Shown piece by piece: positions 46,504 through 54,916 of a stretch of DNA of 64,000 nt. This DNA is from Rhodopseudomonas sp. AAP120 (lineage in GTDB: Bacteria > Pseudomonadota > Alphaproteobacteria > Rhizobiales > Xanthobacteraceae). Location: contig NZ_LJIC01000022.1 in the NCBI RefSeq assembly GCF_001295845.1, positions 1 to 64,000 on the forward strand, in the 5' to 3' direction. Position 1 is the first letter of the stretch. Every line of letters begins with the position of its first letter. Under the pieces are notes generated by a model that was not told the origin of the DNA, ran no database searches, and saw only the letters and a program-made list of their open reading frames with translations. A program made the position numbers and the translations under genes.

Positions 46504-46644
46504 TGGTGATCCCTCGATCGGTCCGGTCGTCGGTAGCGATAGGCCCGGGAGCTTAACGGTCTGCGACCAAGGCCGGTGTGGCCGTGAGCATGAGCGATTT
46601 TCCGTTAAGGCGGCGAGCCGCCGGACCTCATCTCCCTGACATAT

Positions 46645-46658
46645 TACCGCTTGCGGTA
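46645..46658. promoter_or_regulatory. Inverted repeat, possible operator
   Basis: TACCGC and GCGGTA face each other across two bases, flanked by ATAT/CATATG sequences that extend the symmetry imperfectly. It lies in the 255-base spacer upstream of the gene at 46201-46503, next to the FNR/FixK box. Confidence 0.4.
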
Positions 46659-46685
46659 CATATGCACCCAATCCCGAAATGTGAT

Positions 46686-46699
46686 TTGACCTGCATCAA
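46686..46699 (-). promoter_or_regulatory. FNR/FixK box
   Basis: TTGAC-CTGC-ATCAA differs from the consensus TTGAT-N4-ATCAA at one base. It is placed to act on the minus-strand gene starting at 46503. Confidence 0.55.
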
Positions 46700-46705
46700 A
46701 AGCAA

Positions 46706-46727
46706 ACGCGCGCCCGAAGGCGCGCGT
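46706..46727 (-). terminator. Rho-independent terminator of the bchE-bchJ-hemN operon
   Basis: On the minus strand ACGCGCGCC pairs with GGCGCGCGT around a TTCG tetraloop, then TTTGCTTTTG. It lies 32 bases past the hemN stop. Confidence 0.85.
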
Positions 46728-46758
46728 CGCAGGCCGCAGACGAATTGCGATAGCAGGA

Positions 46759-48108
46759 TCAGACGGCGATCGAGTGCCGGACGTTCGAATTGCGCAGATA
46801 GGTATCGAACACCGAGGCGACCACGCGAGACAGCCGGACGCCGTCTGCGGTGAGCGTCAGCTTGCCATGATCGCAGATCACCGCGCCGTCGCGCTGCAAT
46901 TCGGCGAGCGCTTCTTCTTCGGGGGCGTACCAGTGGTCGGCATAGCCGAACGCGCGGCCGGCGGCGGCGAGGTCGATCTTGCCGTCGCACATGATGCGTT
47001 CGATCACATGGGCGCGCAGATTGTCGTCCTTGGTCAGGCCGTGGCCGCGCGCCACCGGCAACTTGCCGGCCGCGACCGCGCGCGCCCAGGCGCCGGTTTC
47101 GACGATGTTCTGGATGTAGCCGCTCGGCGTGCGGCCGATCGAGGTGGCGCCGATGCCGATCAGCGTCTGCGCGGCGTCAGCGGTGTAGCCTTGGAAGTTA
47201 CGGTGCAGCTCGCCGGTCTTGGCCGCCACGGCGAGCGAGTCGCCCGGCAGCGCGAAGTGATCGATACCGATGCGGACATAGCCGCCCTTGACCAGGGCTT
47301 CCGCCGCCGCGTCGGCCTGCTCGGCGCGCAGCTCCGGCTTCGGCAGCGAGTCGTCGGGGATCATCCGCTGGTTCTTGGCGACCCACGGCACGTGTGCGTA
47401 GCCGAACAGCGCGACGCGGTCGGGCTGCATCTCGACGCATTGCTCCACGGTGCGCCGCAGATCTTCGGCGGTCTGATAGGGCAGGCCGTAGATCAGGTCG
47501 AAGTTGATCTTCGACACGCCGGCCGCCTTGAAGCGATCCATCGCGCGCGCCACCATGTCGGGCGGCTGGATGCGGTTGATCGCGGCCTGCACCTTCGGGT
47601 CGAATTCCTGCACGCCGAAGCTGGCGCGGGTGAAGCCGAGTTCGCCGATGGTCGCGACCATCTCGTCGGTCAGCGTGCGCGGATCGCTCTCGATCGCCAG
47701 CTCGGCGTCCGGCACGAATTCGAAACGTTCGCGCAGCAGCGTCATGATCGCACCGAGATCCTCGGGCGATATCACCGTCGGGGTGCCGCCGCCGAAATGC
47801 AGATGCCGCACCGGCATGGTGCCGGGCATCGCGTCGGCGACGAGGTCGATCTCATCGATCAGGTTCTCGACATAGTCGGCGACCGGGCCGTATTTCGACG
47901 CCAGCTTCATGTTGCAGCCGCAGTACCAGCACTGCTGCTTGCAGAACGGCACGTGCAGATACAGCGAGATCGGCTCGTCGGTGTCGAGCTGGGCCAGCCA
48001 GCCGCGATACACCGATTCCGGAAACTCCTTGGCGAAATGCGGCGCCGTCGGATAGCTGGTGTAACGCGGCACCGAGCTCTTGGCGTATTTTTCGAGAGCA
48101 GACGACAT
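46759..48108 (-). CDS. hemN: Oxygen-independent coproporphyrinogen III dehydrogenase HemN
   Basis: Radical SAM enzyme of anaerobic heme and bacteriochlorophyll synthesis; decarboxylates coproporphyrinogen III to protoporphyrinogen IX. It has 449 residues from the ATG at 48108. The 4Fe-4S site is Cys56, Cys60 and Cys63 (FCKQQCWYC). HFGGGTPT and IYGLPYQT are family motifs, and the YPTAPHF opening is typical of true HemN. A GTG at 48123 could also start it. It follows bchJ by 27 bases and shares its direction, matching a photosynthesis role under anaerobiosis. Confidence 0.95.
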   Translation of the reverse strand: MSSALEKYAKSSVPRYTSYPTAPHFAKEFPESVYRGWLAQLDTDEPISLYLHVPFCKQQCWYCGCNMKLASKYGPVADYVENLIDEIDLVADAMPGTMPVRHLHFGGGTPTVISPEDLGAIMTLLRERFEFVPDAELAIESDPRTLTDEMVATIGELGFTRASFGVQEFDPKVQAAINRIQPPDMVARAMDRFKAAGVSKINFDLIYGLPYQTAEDLRRTVEQCVEMQPDRVALFGYAHVPWVAKNQRMIPDDSLPKPELRAEQADAAAEALVKGGYVRIGIDHFALPGDSLAVAAKTGELHRNFQGYTADAAQTLIGIGATSIGRTPSGYIQNIVETGAWARAVAAGKLPVARGHGLTKDDNLRAHVIERIMCDGKIDLAAAGRAFGYADHWYAPEEEALAELQRDGAVICDHGKLTLTADGVRLSRVVASVFDTYLRNSNVRHSIAV

Positions 48109-48135
48109 CGCAAGGTCTCTCACATCGTCCGCGGA

Positions 48136-48843
48136 TCAACGCGCGGAAATGGTTTCGGAAGGGCCGGCGATCGGCGCTGATCGGCGGCTGGCGTAAATAT
48201 TCGCGGCGTCCGGGATCGTGGTCCAGTCCGCCACGAAGCGGCAGCAATCGTCGCCGCGCGCTCCGCAAGTGGTCTCGGTCACCCGGGTATAGGGCGAGAC
48301 CAGCGCCTGAAACAGCCGTTGAAATACGGAGGCGTGCCAGACGCAGACCTGGTGGTCGGCGTGTTCGCCGGCGCACAGCGGATTGGCGGCGATCTCGAAG
48401 GTGACGGTCTTGCCGGCGGTGGCGGAGAACTTGCCCGAGCCGGCGAAGGTCCAGGCGTGCGCGGTGATCGCCTTGGTCAGCATTCTGGCGGCGATCGACG
48501 CCGGCATGATCTTGAGCACGGCCTGCGCCAGTTTCGGAATCCGGTTGGCCAGGATGTAGTCGCCGGTGCGCAGCCCGGCGTCGGCGAGGATCACGGCGGC
48601 TTGCGGCGGCGGCAGAACCCGGCGCACCGCCTGATGGATGGCGGCGACCGGGCGCTCGTCGACCATTACGGACGGCGGCTCGGCGAGCCAGTCGCTCGCC
48701 GCCGCCTCCGAGAAGATCTCCTTCGCGGCCGGCTGGAGACCGGCCGCGTCGAGCGCGTGGATCAGTTGGATGACGGCGTTGGGTCCGATCTCGGACACCT
48801 CCGGCATCCCGCTGTCAGTGGCGTGTGACGGAACCTGCGTCAT
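48136..48843 (-). CDS. bchJ: Bacteriochlorophyll biosynthesis protein BchJ (V4R domain)
   Basis: A 235-residue protein linked to reduction of the 8-vinyl group or to handling divinyl-protochlorophyllide in bacteriochlorophyll synthesis. The C-terminal V4R domain shows [12 protein letters not shown]. Size and the [18 protein letters not shown] region fit BchJ. The start overlaps the end of bchE by 29 bases. Its exact enzymatic role is debated in the literature; the gene context with bchE supports the name. Confidence 0.9.
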   Translation of the reverse strand: MTQVPSHATDSGMPEVSEIGPNAVIQLIHALDAAGLQPAAKEIFSEAAASDWLAEPPSVMVDERPVAAIHQAVRRVLPPPQAAVILADAGLRTGDYILANRIPKLAQAVLKIMPASIAARMLTKAITAHAWTFAGSGKFSATAGKTVTFEIAANPLCAGEHADHQVCVWHASVFQRLFQALVSPYTRVTETTCGARGDDCCRFVADWTTIPDAANIYASRRSAPIAGPSETISAR

Positions 48844-50515
48844 GGGTGTCCGCCATGCGGCTGGTTACGGTCTTGGCGAGCGCCGCCTTGGCATCGGCTT
48901 CACTCTCTTCCATCTGCTCGGTGCCGCCGCCGCAGGCCGAGACGATGGCCATCTGCGAGGCGGCCGCCTTGCGCGAACGGTCGGCATTGGCTTCCCAATC
49001 GGCCATCTGCGCGTGCGAGATCTTGCGGGTCTCGTCGAAGTGGAAGTCGACCTTCTTCTTCGATTGCGGACCCCAGTAACCGACGCGGCCGAGATCGTAG
49101 AACTTGCGCTCGAAGCCGGCCTTGAGGAACGCCTTCAGACAACCCAGCAGATAGCGTCGCCGTCGCCCCGTTCCCGACCATGGGTAGGAGAAGAACGCCT
49201 TGTACATGTAGAACCGGCGATAATTGTTCATCACCCGGTCGAGCAGTTCGCCGCGCTCCATCGCCGCCGGCTTCACGATCGGCGTGACGAAATTGTACTT
49301 GGCGAAGTCGAACACCTCGACCTTGTCGCTGAGTTCCTTGAACAGCGGCGTGAACGGCCACGGCGTGTACATCGACCAGTTGGCGAGGTCCGGCTTCCAG
49401 TCCATCGCCATGCGGTAGGTTTCTTCCAGCGTCTCCGGCGTCTCGCTGTCGAGGCCGACGATGAACTGAGCTTCGACCACGATGCCGGCTTCACGCAGAA
49501 GGCGGATCGCCTTCTTGTTGTCGGAGATCTTGGTTTCTTTGTTGAACAGGTCGAGCTTGAGCTGCGCCGCCGCTTCGGTGCCGAGCGAAACGTGCATCAG
49601 GCCGGCTTCGTTGTAGAATTTCAGCAGCTGCTCGTCGCGCAGGATGTCGGTGACGCGGGTGTTGATGCCCCACTGCACCTTCTTGTTCAGGCCCCGCGCG
49701 ATCAGCTCTTCGCAGAACTGGATGAACTTCTTGCGGTTGATGGTGGGCTCTTCGTCGGCCAGGATGAAGAAGCCGACCTGGTATTTCTCGACCAGCTCCT
49801 GGATTTCGTCGACCACCTTCTTCGGATCGCGGACGCGATAGTCGCGCCAGAATTTCCACTGCGAGCAGAACGAGCAGGTGAACGGGCAGCCGCGCGCCAT
49901 GTTGGGAATCGCCACGCGGGTGTTCATCGGGATGTATTTGTAGAGCGACCAGTCGAGGATGCTCCAGTCCGGGCTGATGGCGTCGAGATCCTTCACGGTC
50001 GGCGCCGCCTGGGTGGCGATGATCTTGCTCTCGCCGTTGATGCCGTCGGTGTAAGCGAGGCCCTTGATCGAGTCGCGATTGGCCGGCCATTGTCCGGAGT
50101 CGATCGACTTCGCCAGATCGACGACGATCTCTTCGCCTTCGCCGCGGACGATGACGTCGACCCACGGCGCTTCGCTCAGCACCTGCTGATACATGAAGGT
50201 GGCGTGGACGCCGCCCAGCACGGTGACGATCTTCGGATCGACCTGCTTGGCGACCTTCAGGGTCTCTTCGGCCTTGTAGATCGACGGCGTGATCGACGTG
50301 GTGCCGACCATATCCGGCTTGTAGTCGGCGATGATCTGCTTGAGCTGCTCGTCCGAGGTGTCCTCGGTCATCGCGTCGATGAATTTGAGGTCGGTGAAAC
50401 CGTTCGCCTTCAGCGCGCCCGCCAGATAAGGCGCCCAGGCCGGCGGCCAGTGGCCGGCAATTTCGGCGCCACCGGAATGATAATTCGGGTGAATGAGAAG
50501 GATGCGCACTGACAT
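48815..50515 (-). CDS. bchE: Anaerobic Mg-protoporphyrin IX monomethyl ester cyclase BchE
   Basis: Radical SAM/B12 enzyme that forms the fifth ring of bacteriochlorophyll using water-derived oxygen, so it works without O2. It has 566 residues. The N-terminal B12-binding-like domain has [13 protein letters not shown] and VLGGVHATF. The 4Fe-4S Cys are 210, 214 and 217 (CPFTCSFC). I start at MSVRILL (50515) with GGGAG upstream; MGEMSV at 50524 is possible. PpsR boxes and a FixK box lie directly upstream, so expression should rise in low oxygen. Confidence 0.96.
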   Translation of the reverse strand: MSVRILLIHPNYHSGGAEIAGHWPPAWAPYLAGALKANGFTDLKFIDAMTEDTSDEQLKQIIADYKPDMVGTTSITPSIYKAEETLKVAKQVDPKIVTVLGGVHATFMYQQVLSEAPWVDVIVRGEGEEIVVDLAKSIDSGQWPANRDSIKGLAYTDGINGESKIIATQAAPTVKDLDAISPDWSILDWSLYKYIPMNTRVAIPNMARGCPFTCSFCSQWKFWRDYRVRDPKKVVDEIQELVEKYQVGFFILADEEPTINRKKFIQFCEELIARGLNKKVQWGINTRVTDILRDEQLLKFYNEAGLMHVSLGTEAAAQLKLDLFNKETKISDNKKAIRLLREAGIVVEAQFIVGLDSETPETLEETYRMAMDWKPDLANWSMYTPWPFTPLFKELSDKVEVFDFAKYNFVTPIVKPAAMERGELLDRVMNNYRRFYMYKAFFSYPWSGTGRRRRYLLGCLKAFLKAGFERKFYDLGRVGYWGPQSKKKVDFHFDETRKISHAQMADWEANADRSRKAAASQMAIVSACGGGTEQMEESEADAKAALAKTVTSRMADTHDAGSVTRH

Positions 50516-50527
50516 TTCTCCCATGAT

Positions 50528-50545
50528 TGTCAAGAAACGATGACA
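50528..50545 (-). promoter_or_regulatory. PpsR/CrtJ repressor box 1 upstream of bchE
   Basis: TGTC-N10-GACA is a perfect match to the known PpsR palindrome TGT-N12-ACA. It lies 13-30 bases before the bchE start. Confidence 0.75.
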
Positions 50546-50552
50546 CATGGAG

Positions 50553-50570
50553 TGTCAAGGATTATTGACG
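50553..50570 (-). promoter_or_regulatory. PpsR/CrtJ repressor box 2 upstream of bchE
   Basis: TGTC-N10-GACG, one base from the consensus, placed eight bases from box 1. Paired boxes of this spacing are typical of PpsR targets. Confidence 0.6.
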
Positions 50571-50578
50571 CAGATCAA
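50565..50578 (-). promoter_or_regulatory. FNR/FixK box upstream of bchE
   Basis: TTGAC-GCAG-ATCAA differs from TTGAT-N4-ATCAA at one base. It overlaps PpsR box 2 by six bases, so an anaerobic activator and the PpsR repressor could compete. Confidence 0.65.
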
Positions 50579-50666
50579 CAAAGTGGTGCATTAGTAATGA
50601 GGAGCCCGACAGCAGCTCTCTCGGCGATCGCAGCGGGCACGCTGGGCCCCGCTTGAGCGTCGGCGG

Positions 50667-51143
50667 TCAGGACTCCGCGGTGAAGTTGGCGTCGTGTTGA
50701 AGAGCGTCGAGCGTGTCGACGTTCAGACAATAGTTCTGATAGGCGGGCACCAGAGTGCCGGCGGCGATATCGGCGTCGCACTCCTGCTTGTGCTCGCACA
50801 TCGCGCAGGTGCGCCGCAGATCGTTGAGCAGCATCGGCTCCTTCTCGGCGAGCGCGCGGATGCTGATGCGCAGAGCGTCGAGCAGGCAGGGGAGCTCCTT
50901 GGCACTGCTGCCCTTGGTGGCGAGCGCGCGCACTTCGGCTGGTGATAGCCCGAGGTCCTTCACCATGTTGGCCATCGCGCGTCCAAAGGCTTCGAGTTCG
51001 ACAGGGCTGGCGGTGATTTCTTCCCACTCGCGGACGACGGCAGCGACGGTGTCAGCGGCGACCGACTCGTTGATGGGGGCCTCGTTGATGGGGGCGTCGT
51101 TGATGGGTGCGTTGTTGGGGTCTGGATTGCCGGATGCAGTCAT
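50667..51143 (-). CDS. Cys-rich protein with N-terminal pentapeptide repeat (DUF6455-like)
   Basis: A 158-residue protein of unknown function. The start has GGAGG six bases upstream. Residues about 10-25 contain three repeats of the type APIN(D/E). The C-terminal half has CAMCEHKQEC and, further on, YQNYC. Such Cys patterns occur in small proteins often found near photosynthesis genes and could bind a metal or cofactor. It lies upstream of bchE, separated by 151 bases that hold the bchE boxes. Confidence 0.75.
   Translation of the reverse strand: MTASGNPDPNNAPINDAPINEAPINESVAADTVAAVVREWEEITASPVELEAFGRAMANMVKDLGLSPAEVRALATKGSSAKELPCLLDALRISIRALAEKEPMLLNDLRRTCAMCEHKQECDADIAAGTLVPAYQNYCLNVDTLDALQHDANFTAES
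51069..51113. repeat. 15-base tandem repeat inside the Cys-rich gene
   Basis: GTTGATGGGGGCCTC, GTTGATGGGGGCGTC and GTTGATGGGTGCGTT follow one another. In the protein this gives the APIN(D/E) pentapeptide three times. The copy number could vary between strains. Confidence 0.75.
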
Positions 51144-51384
51144 GGGCGCCTCCAACGCGATTGTTTTGCTGATATACTCACGCCCGTCAGGCGCCCCATT
51201 GCGCCAGATCAAGGAGTGCGACAGGCTTGCGATGGATCAAAGACAGGCCCGCGAGTCCGAATGGCGCCGGTCGAACTGATCGCATCGACTGCCACGCGGC
51301 GATCTTGGGCGCGCCGCCAACAACAAGCCGCCGCAGGCGAAGCGGATCGACCTGACAGCGGATTGAACGATAGGGGAGGTGGAC

Positions 51385-52125
51385 TTGCTGCTTGCGCTTT
51401 TCGCCGACATTCATGCCAACCGGCAGGCCTTCACCACCTGCCTGGCCAAAGCGCGCGAGCAGGGAGCGGAGAAGTTCGTTCTACTCGGTGACTATGTCGG
51501 TTACGGCGCCGATCCGGACTGGTCGGTGAGCACCGTGATGGAGCTGGTCGGCGGCGGCGCGGTCGCGGTGCTGGGCAATCACGACAGCGCGGTGGGCAAT
51601 CCCAAGGTGCAGATGAATGCCGAGGCCGAAGCCGCGATCGAATGGACGCGCGGCCAGCTCGGCGCTGCGCAGCGCCGGTTCCTGGCCGATCTGCCGATGA
51701 AGCAGGAGGACGGCAATTTGCTGTTCGTGCATTCCGAAGCGACGCGGCCGGATAGCTGGATCTACGTCACCGACACGTCGATCGCCTCGCGCAGCATGCA
51801 GTCGGTCGCCGCGCATGTGACGTTCTGCGGCCACGTCCACAAGCCGGCGCTGTACTCGCTCTCGGTGACCGGCAAGATGACCACCTTCGTGCCGACCTCG
51901 GACGTGCCGGTGCATCTGCTGCCGGGCCGGCAATGGCTCGCGGTGCTGGGCTCGGTCGGCCAGCCGCGTGACGGCAATCCGGCCGCCGCCTACGCGCTGT
52001 ACGACACCGTCAAGCACGAGCTGACCTATTGCCGCGTGCCCTACGACGTCGAGGGCGCCGCGCGGCGGATTCGCGACAACGGCCTGCCGGTCTGGCTGGC
52101 CGAGCGGCTGCTCGCGGGGCGGTGA
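51385..52125 (+). CDS. Calcineurin-type metallophosphoesterase
   Basis: A 246-residue phosphoesterase, probably a protein or small-molecule phosphatase. Metal-binding motifs are FADIHANR, LLGDYVGYG, VLGNHDSA and CGHVHKP. I prefer the TTG at 51385 because AGGGGAGG lies just upstream with normal spacing; the GTG at 51379 touches it. The next gene, a protein kinase, starts at or within the stop region. The pair may add and remove the same phosphate. Confidence 0.88.
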   Translation: MLLALFADIHANRQAFTTCLAKAREQGAEKFVLLGDYVGYGADPDWSVSTVMELVGGGAVAVLGNHDSAVGNPKVQMNAEAEAAIEWTRGQLGAAQRRFLADLPMKQEDGNLLFVHSEATRPDSWIYVTDTSIASRSMQSVAAHVTFCGHVHKPALYSLSVTGKMTTFVPTSDVPVHLLPGRQWLAVLGSVGQPRDGNPAAAYALYDTVKHELTYCRVPYDVEGAARRIRDNGLPVWLAERLLAGR

Positions 52126-52130
52126 CCGCG

Positions 52131-53579
52131 ATGGACAGCCCCTCGTTCGAGCCCGGCAGCAGCGTCGACGGCTACGTCATCGAGGGGGCGCTGCATCGCG
52201 GCGGCATGGCGTCGCTGTTCGCGGTCCGCCGCGACGGCGATCCGATGCCGATGGTGATGAAGCTTCCGCGCACCGGCGAGGGCGAGGACCCGGCCGCGAT
52301 CGTCAGCTTCGAGATGGAGCAGATGCTGATGCCGCGGCTGCGCGGGCCGCACGTCCCGCAATTCGTGGCGCTGTCGGATTTCTCCAAGCTCCCCTACATC
52401 GTGATGGAGCGGATCGCCGGCGAGCCGCTGCTGGCCCGACTGCCGGATCTGCCGCTGCTTTACGACGAGGCGGTCGCGATCGCCGCCAGGATCGCGGTGG
52501 CGGTGGCCGACCTGCACCGCCAGCACGTCATCCATCACGACATCAAGCCCAGCAACATCATGTTCCGTCCGAGCGGCGAGGCGGTGCTGCTCGACATGGG
52601 GCTCGCCTGCAGCGACCAACTCCCCGACCTGATGCAGGAGGAGTTCCGTCTGCCGTTCGGCACCGCGCCCTACATGGCGCCGGAGCGGCTGCTCGGCGTG
52701 CGCAACGATCCGCGCAGCGATCTGTTCGGGCTCGGCGTGCTGCTGTATTTCTTCACCACCGGCATCCGGCCATTCGGCGAGACCGAAACCATGTACGGCA
52801 TGCGCCGGCGACTGTGGCGCGATCCGGTGCCGCCGCGCAGACTACGGCCGGACTATCCGCCCTGGCTGCAGGAAGTGGTGCTGCGCTGTCTGGAGATCCA
52901 GCCGGAGTGGCGCTATCCGACCGCGGCGCAGCTGGTGTTCGATCTCACGCATCCGACAGAGGTGAAGCTCACTACGCGTTCGGAGAAGCTCAAACGCGAT
53001 CCGCTGCGCACCGTGCTGCGCCGGCGTTTCAACAAGGAGCTGACGCGGCCGCGCCGCGAAACGCTGGCGGCGCATCTGGCCTCGGCGCCGATCGTCGCGG
53101 TGGCGATCGACGTCGCCGAAGGCTCAGCGGCCCTGAACGACGAACTGCGCGTCACTGCCGGCCGCATCCTGACGACGCTGCCGTCGGCGCGGCTCGCCTG
53201 CCTCAACGTGCTGAAGCTCGGGCGGATGACGATCGACCGGACGCTCGACGAGCACGGCCACAACAAGCATGTCGATCGCCTGGTCGCGTTGCGGCACTGG
53301 GCCGAGCCGCTCAAGCTGGCCGACGACCGGCTGACCGCCCACGTGCTCGAGGCGGTCGATCCGGCCGCCGCCATCCTCGAATTCGCCGAGGCGAGCCGGG
53401 TCGATCACATCCTGATCGGCGCGCGGCGCAACTCGATGCTGCGCACCCTCGGGGGCAGCGTCTCAGCCAAGGTCGCGAGCGAAGCGACCTGCACGGTGAC
53501 CATCGTCCGCGATTCGGCGCAGCGGCCGACGCGGTCGGGGAAGCCGGCGAGCGCAGATCTCAGCCGGGAAGGCGTGTGA
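52131..53579 (+). CDS. Hanks-type Ser/Thr kinase fused to a universal stress (USP) domain
   Basis: A 482-residue protein. The kinase domain (about 8-290) has a Gly loop (GALHRGGMAS), Lys in VMKLP, HHDIKPSN with catalytic Asp near 137, DMG in place of DFG near 155, and APYMAPE. The C-terminal part (about 305-465) resembles a USP domain, ending HILIGARRNS then TCTVTIV. The ATG at 52131 is chosen; a GTG at 52122 overlaps the phosphatase stop. A USP fused to a kinase suggests ATP or stress sensing, and the kinase target is unknown. Confidence 0.85.
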   Translation: MDSPSFEPGSSVDGYVIEGALHRGGMASLFAVRRDGDPMPMVMKLPRTGEGEDPAAIVSFEMEQMLMPRLRGPHVPQFVALSDFSKLPYIVMERIAGEPLLARLPDLPLLYDEAVAIAARIAVAVADLHRQHVIHHDIKPSNIMFRPSGEAVLLDMGLACSDQLPDLMQEEFRLPFGTAPYMAPERLLGVRNDPRSDLFGLGVLLYFFTTGIRPFGETETMYGMRRRLWRDPVPPRRLRPDYPPWLQEVVLRCLEIQPEWRYPTAAQLVFDLTHPTEVKLTTRSEKLKRDPLRTVLRRRFNKELTRPRRETLAAHLASAPIVAVAIDVAEGSAALNDELRVTAGRILTTLPSARLACLNVLKLGRMTIDRTLDEHGHNKHVDRLVALRHWAEPLKLADDRLTAHVLEAVDPAAAILEFAEASRVDHILIGARRNSMLRTLGGSVSAKVASEATCTVTIVRDSAQRPTRSGKPASADLSREGV

Positions 53580-53593
53580 GCCAGGGCGCAAGC

Positions 53594-53685
53594 CTCTCCC
53601 CGTCATTGCGAGCGCAGCGAAGCAATCCATAGCGCCGTGCGCGGAGCTGGATTGCTTCGTCGCTTCGCTCCTCGCAATGACGGGG
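53594..53685. repeat. Dispersed palindromic repeat, copy 5
   Basis: CTCTCCCCGTCATTGCGAGC faces CTCGCAATGACGGGG. It lies directly after the kinase gene. Confidence 0.85.
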
Positions 53686-53762
53686 TGGCGTCGGAGATGA
53701 AATCGGACGCCGGGGATCAACACACTTCAACCGGTTGGTCTCTGATCTTCCGAAGTAAAAGC

Positions 53763-53894
53763 CTCTCCGCGTCATTGCGAGCGCAGCGAAGCAATCCATA
53801 GCGCCGAGCACTGCGCTGGATTGCTTCGCTGCGGAGCCTGTGCCCGGACGGCGCAAAGCGCCGATCCGGGTGCTCCTCGCAATGACGGGGAGAT
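53763..53894. repeat. Dispersed palindromic repeat, copy 6 (with insertion)
   Basis: Outer arms as in the other copies; the right arm is split by a GC-rich insert of about 45 bases with its own hairpin (CCGGACGGCGC...GCGCCGATCCGG). It lies 77 bases from copy 5 and next to the BON gene stop. Confidence 0.82.
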
Positions 53895-53919
53895 GTCAGG
53901 CGTAACAGAGTGCCGGCGA

Positions 53920-54570
53920 TCAGTTGATCATCAGGCGGTCGTCGACCGCTGCGACGCCGGGGGTCGACCAGGCGGCGGTCTGCACCGCGCGGCGCTGGTC
54001 CCAGCTGTCGACGCGGCCTTCGAGCACGACCATGTTGCCGTTCTTCACCGTCACGCGAATGCCGCTCGAGGCGAGTTCGGCGTGACGCTCCAGCGCCGAT
54101 TCGAGGCAGGCCCGAATGCCGGCGTGGTCGCCGAGCGGATTGCTGATGACGATGTTGTTGGTGACGCCGACGACGCCGGCGAGCTTGCGCACATCGTCTT
54201 CGGCGGCGGCGCGCTCGTAGTGCCAGTCGACGTTGCCGCTCAGCGTCAGCCAGCCGTCTTCGACCTGCACTTCGATCGAGTTCGCCGGCACCAGCACGTT
54301 CCAGTCGAGGATGTCGGATGCGCGCTGCGCGATCTGGTCGTCGGCGGTCTTGGTGAAGGGATAGCGAACCTCGATATGCTCGGAGATCGCGTGCACGCCT
54401 TTCACGCGGCGCGTCGCCGCAATCGCGGCCAGCTTCTCCGCATAGCTGATCACGTGACCGGTGAGGACCACGATGTCGCCTTCGACAGCGACATTGATAT
54501 GCCCACTGTTGAAGCTCGGATCGAATTCGAACTCGTCAAGGATGTTTTGACGGAGCTGGGACTCGGACAT
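53920..54570 (-). CDS. BON-domain protein (three BON domains)
   Basis: A 216-residue protein built of three BON domains (about 3-68, 75-142, 148-214), each with a hydrophobic core of the type VVLTGHV or LTLSGNV or VVLEGRV. There is no signal peptide. BON domains often bind membranes or lipids; OsmY-like proteins are osmotic-stress related. Two FNR/FixK boxes lie upstream, shared with phosphoketolase. Confidence 0.88.
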   Translation of the reverse strand: MSESQLRQNILDEFEFDPSFNSGHINVAVEGDIVVLTGHVISYAEKLAAIAATRRVKGVHAISEHIEVRYPFTKTADDQIAQRASDILDWNVLVPANSIEVQVEDGWLTLSGNVDWHYERAAAEDDVRKLAGVVGVTNNIVISNPLGDHAGIRACLESALERHAELASSGIRVTVKNGNMVVLEGRVDSWDQRRAVQTAAWSTPGVAAVDDRLMIN

Positions 54571-54633
54571 GATGGCCTCTGGAGTTCCGCTGCGCTAACG
54601 GCCGGCATCTTCCGTGGTTGAAGGTCAAACACA

Positions 54634-54647
54634 TTGATCCCAATCAA
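54634..54647. promoter_or_regulatory. FNR/FixK box 1 between BON and phosphoketolase genes
   Basis: TTGAT-CCCA-ATCAA is a perfect match to the consensus TTGAT-N4-ATCAA. It lies 64 bases before the BON gene start. Confidence 0.8.
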
Positions 54648-54665
54648 CCAGACGCTGCATCGCGG

Positions 54666-54679
54666 TTGATCTGCGTCAA
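54666..54679. promoter_or_regulatory. FNR/FixK box 2 between BON and phosphoketolase genes
   Basis: TTGAT-CTGC-GTCAA has one mismatch. It is 18 bases from box 1, in the 346-base divergent spacer, and could serve either gene. Confidence 0.6.
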
Positions 54680-54916
54680 ACGCTGTCATCAGGGTTTCAT
54701 CGCCGTAATCTCAACAATCCCTTCGACGACGATCTCCGGCAATGTCCGGGTCTTGCATTGCGTCGCGTTCGCGAGCGCTAATGTCAGGCCAGACTGACAC
54801 TGATCGCCATTCGGCTAAGGCGCGCGTGCGCCCGCATCCGACGGCGTGGTCAGCGCAGCGAGGACGTCGGCGCGAGCGCGCAGTACGCGATGTGAAATGC
54901 AGAGGCGGAGAAGGTG

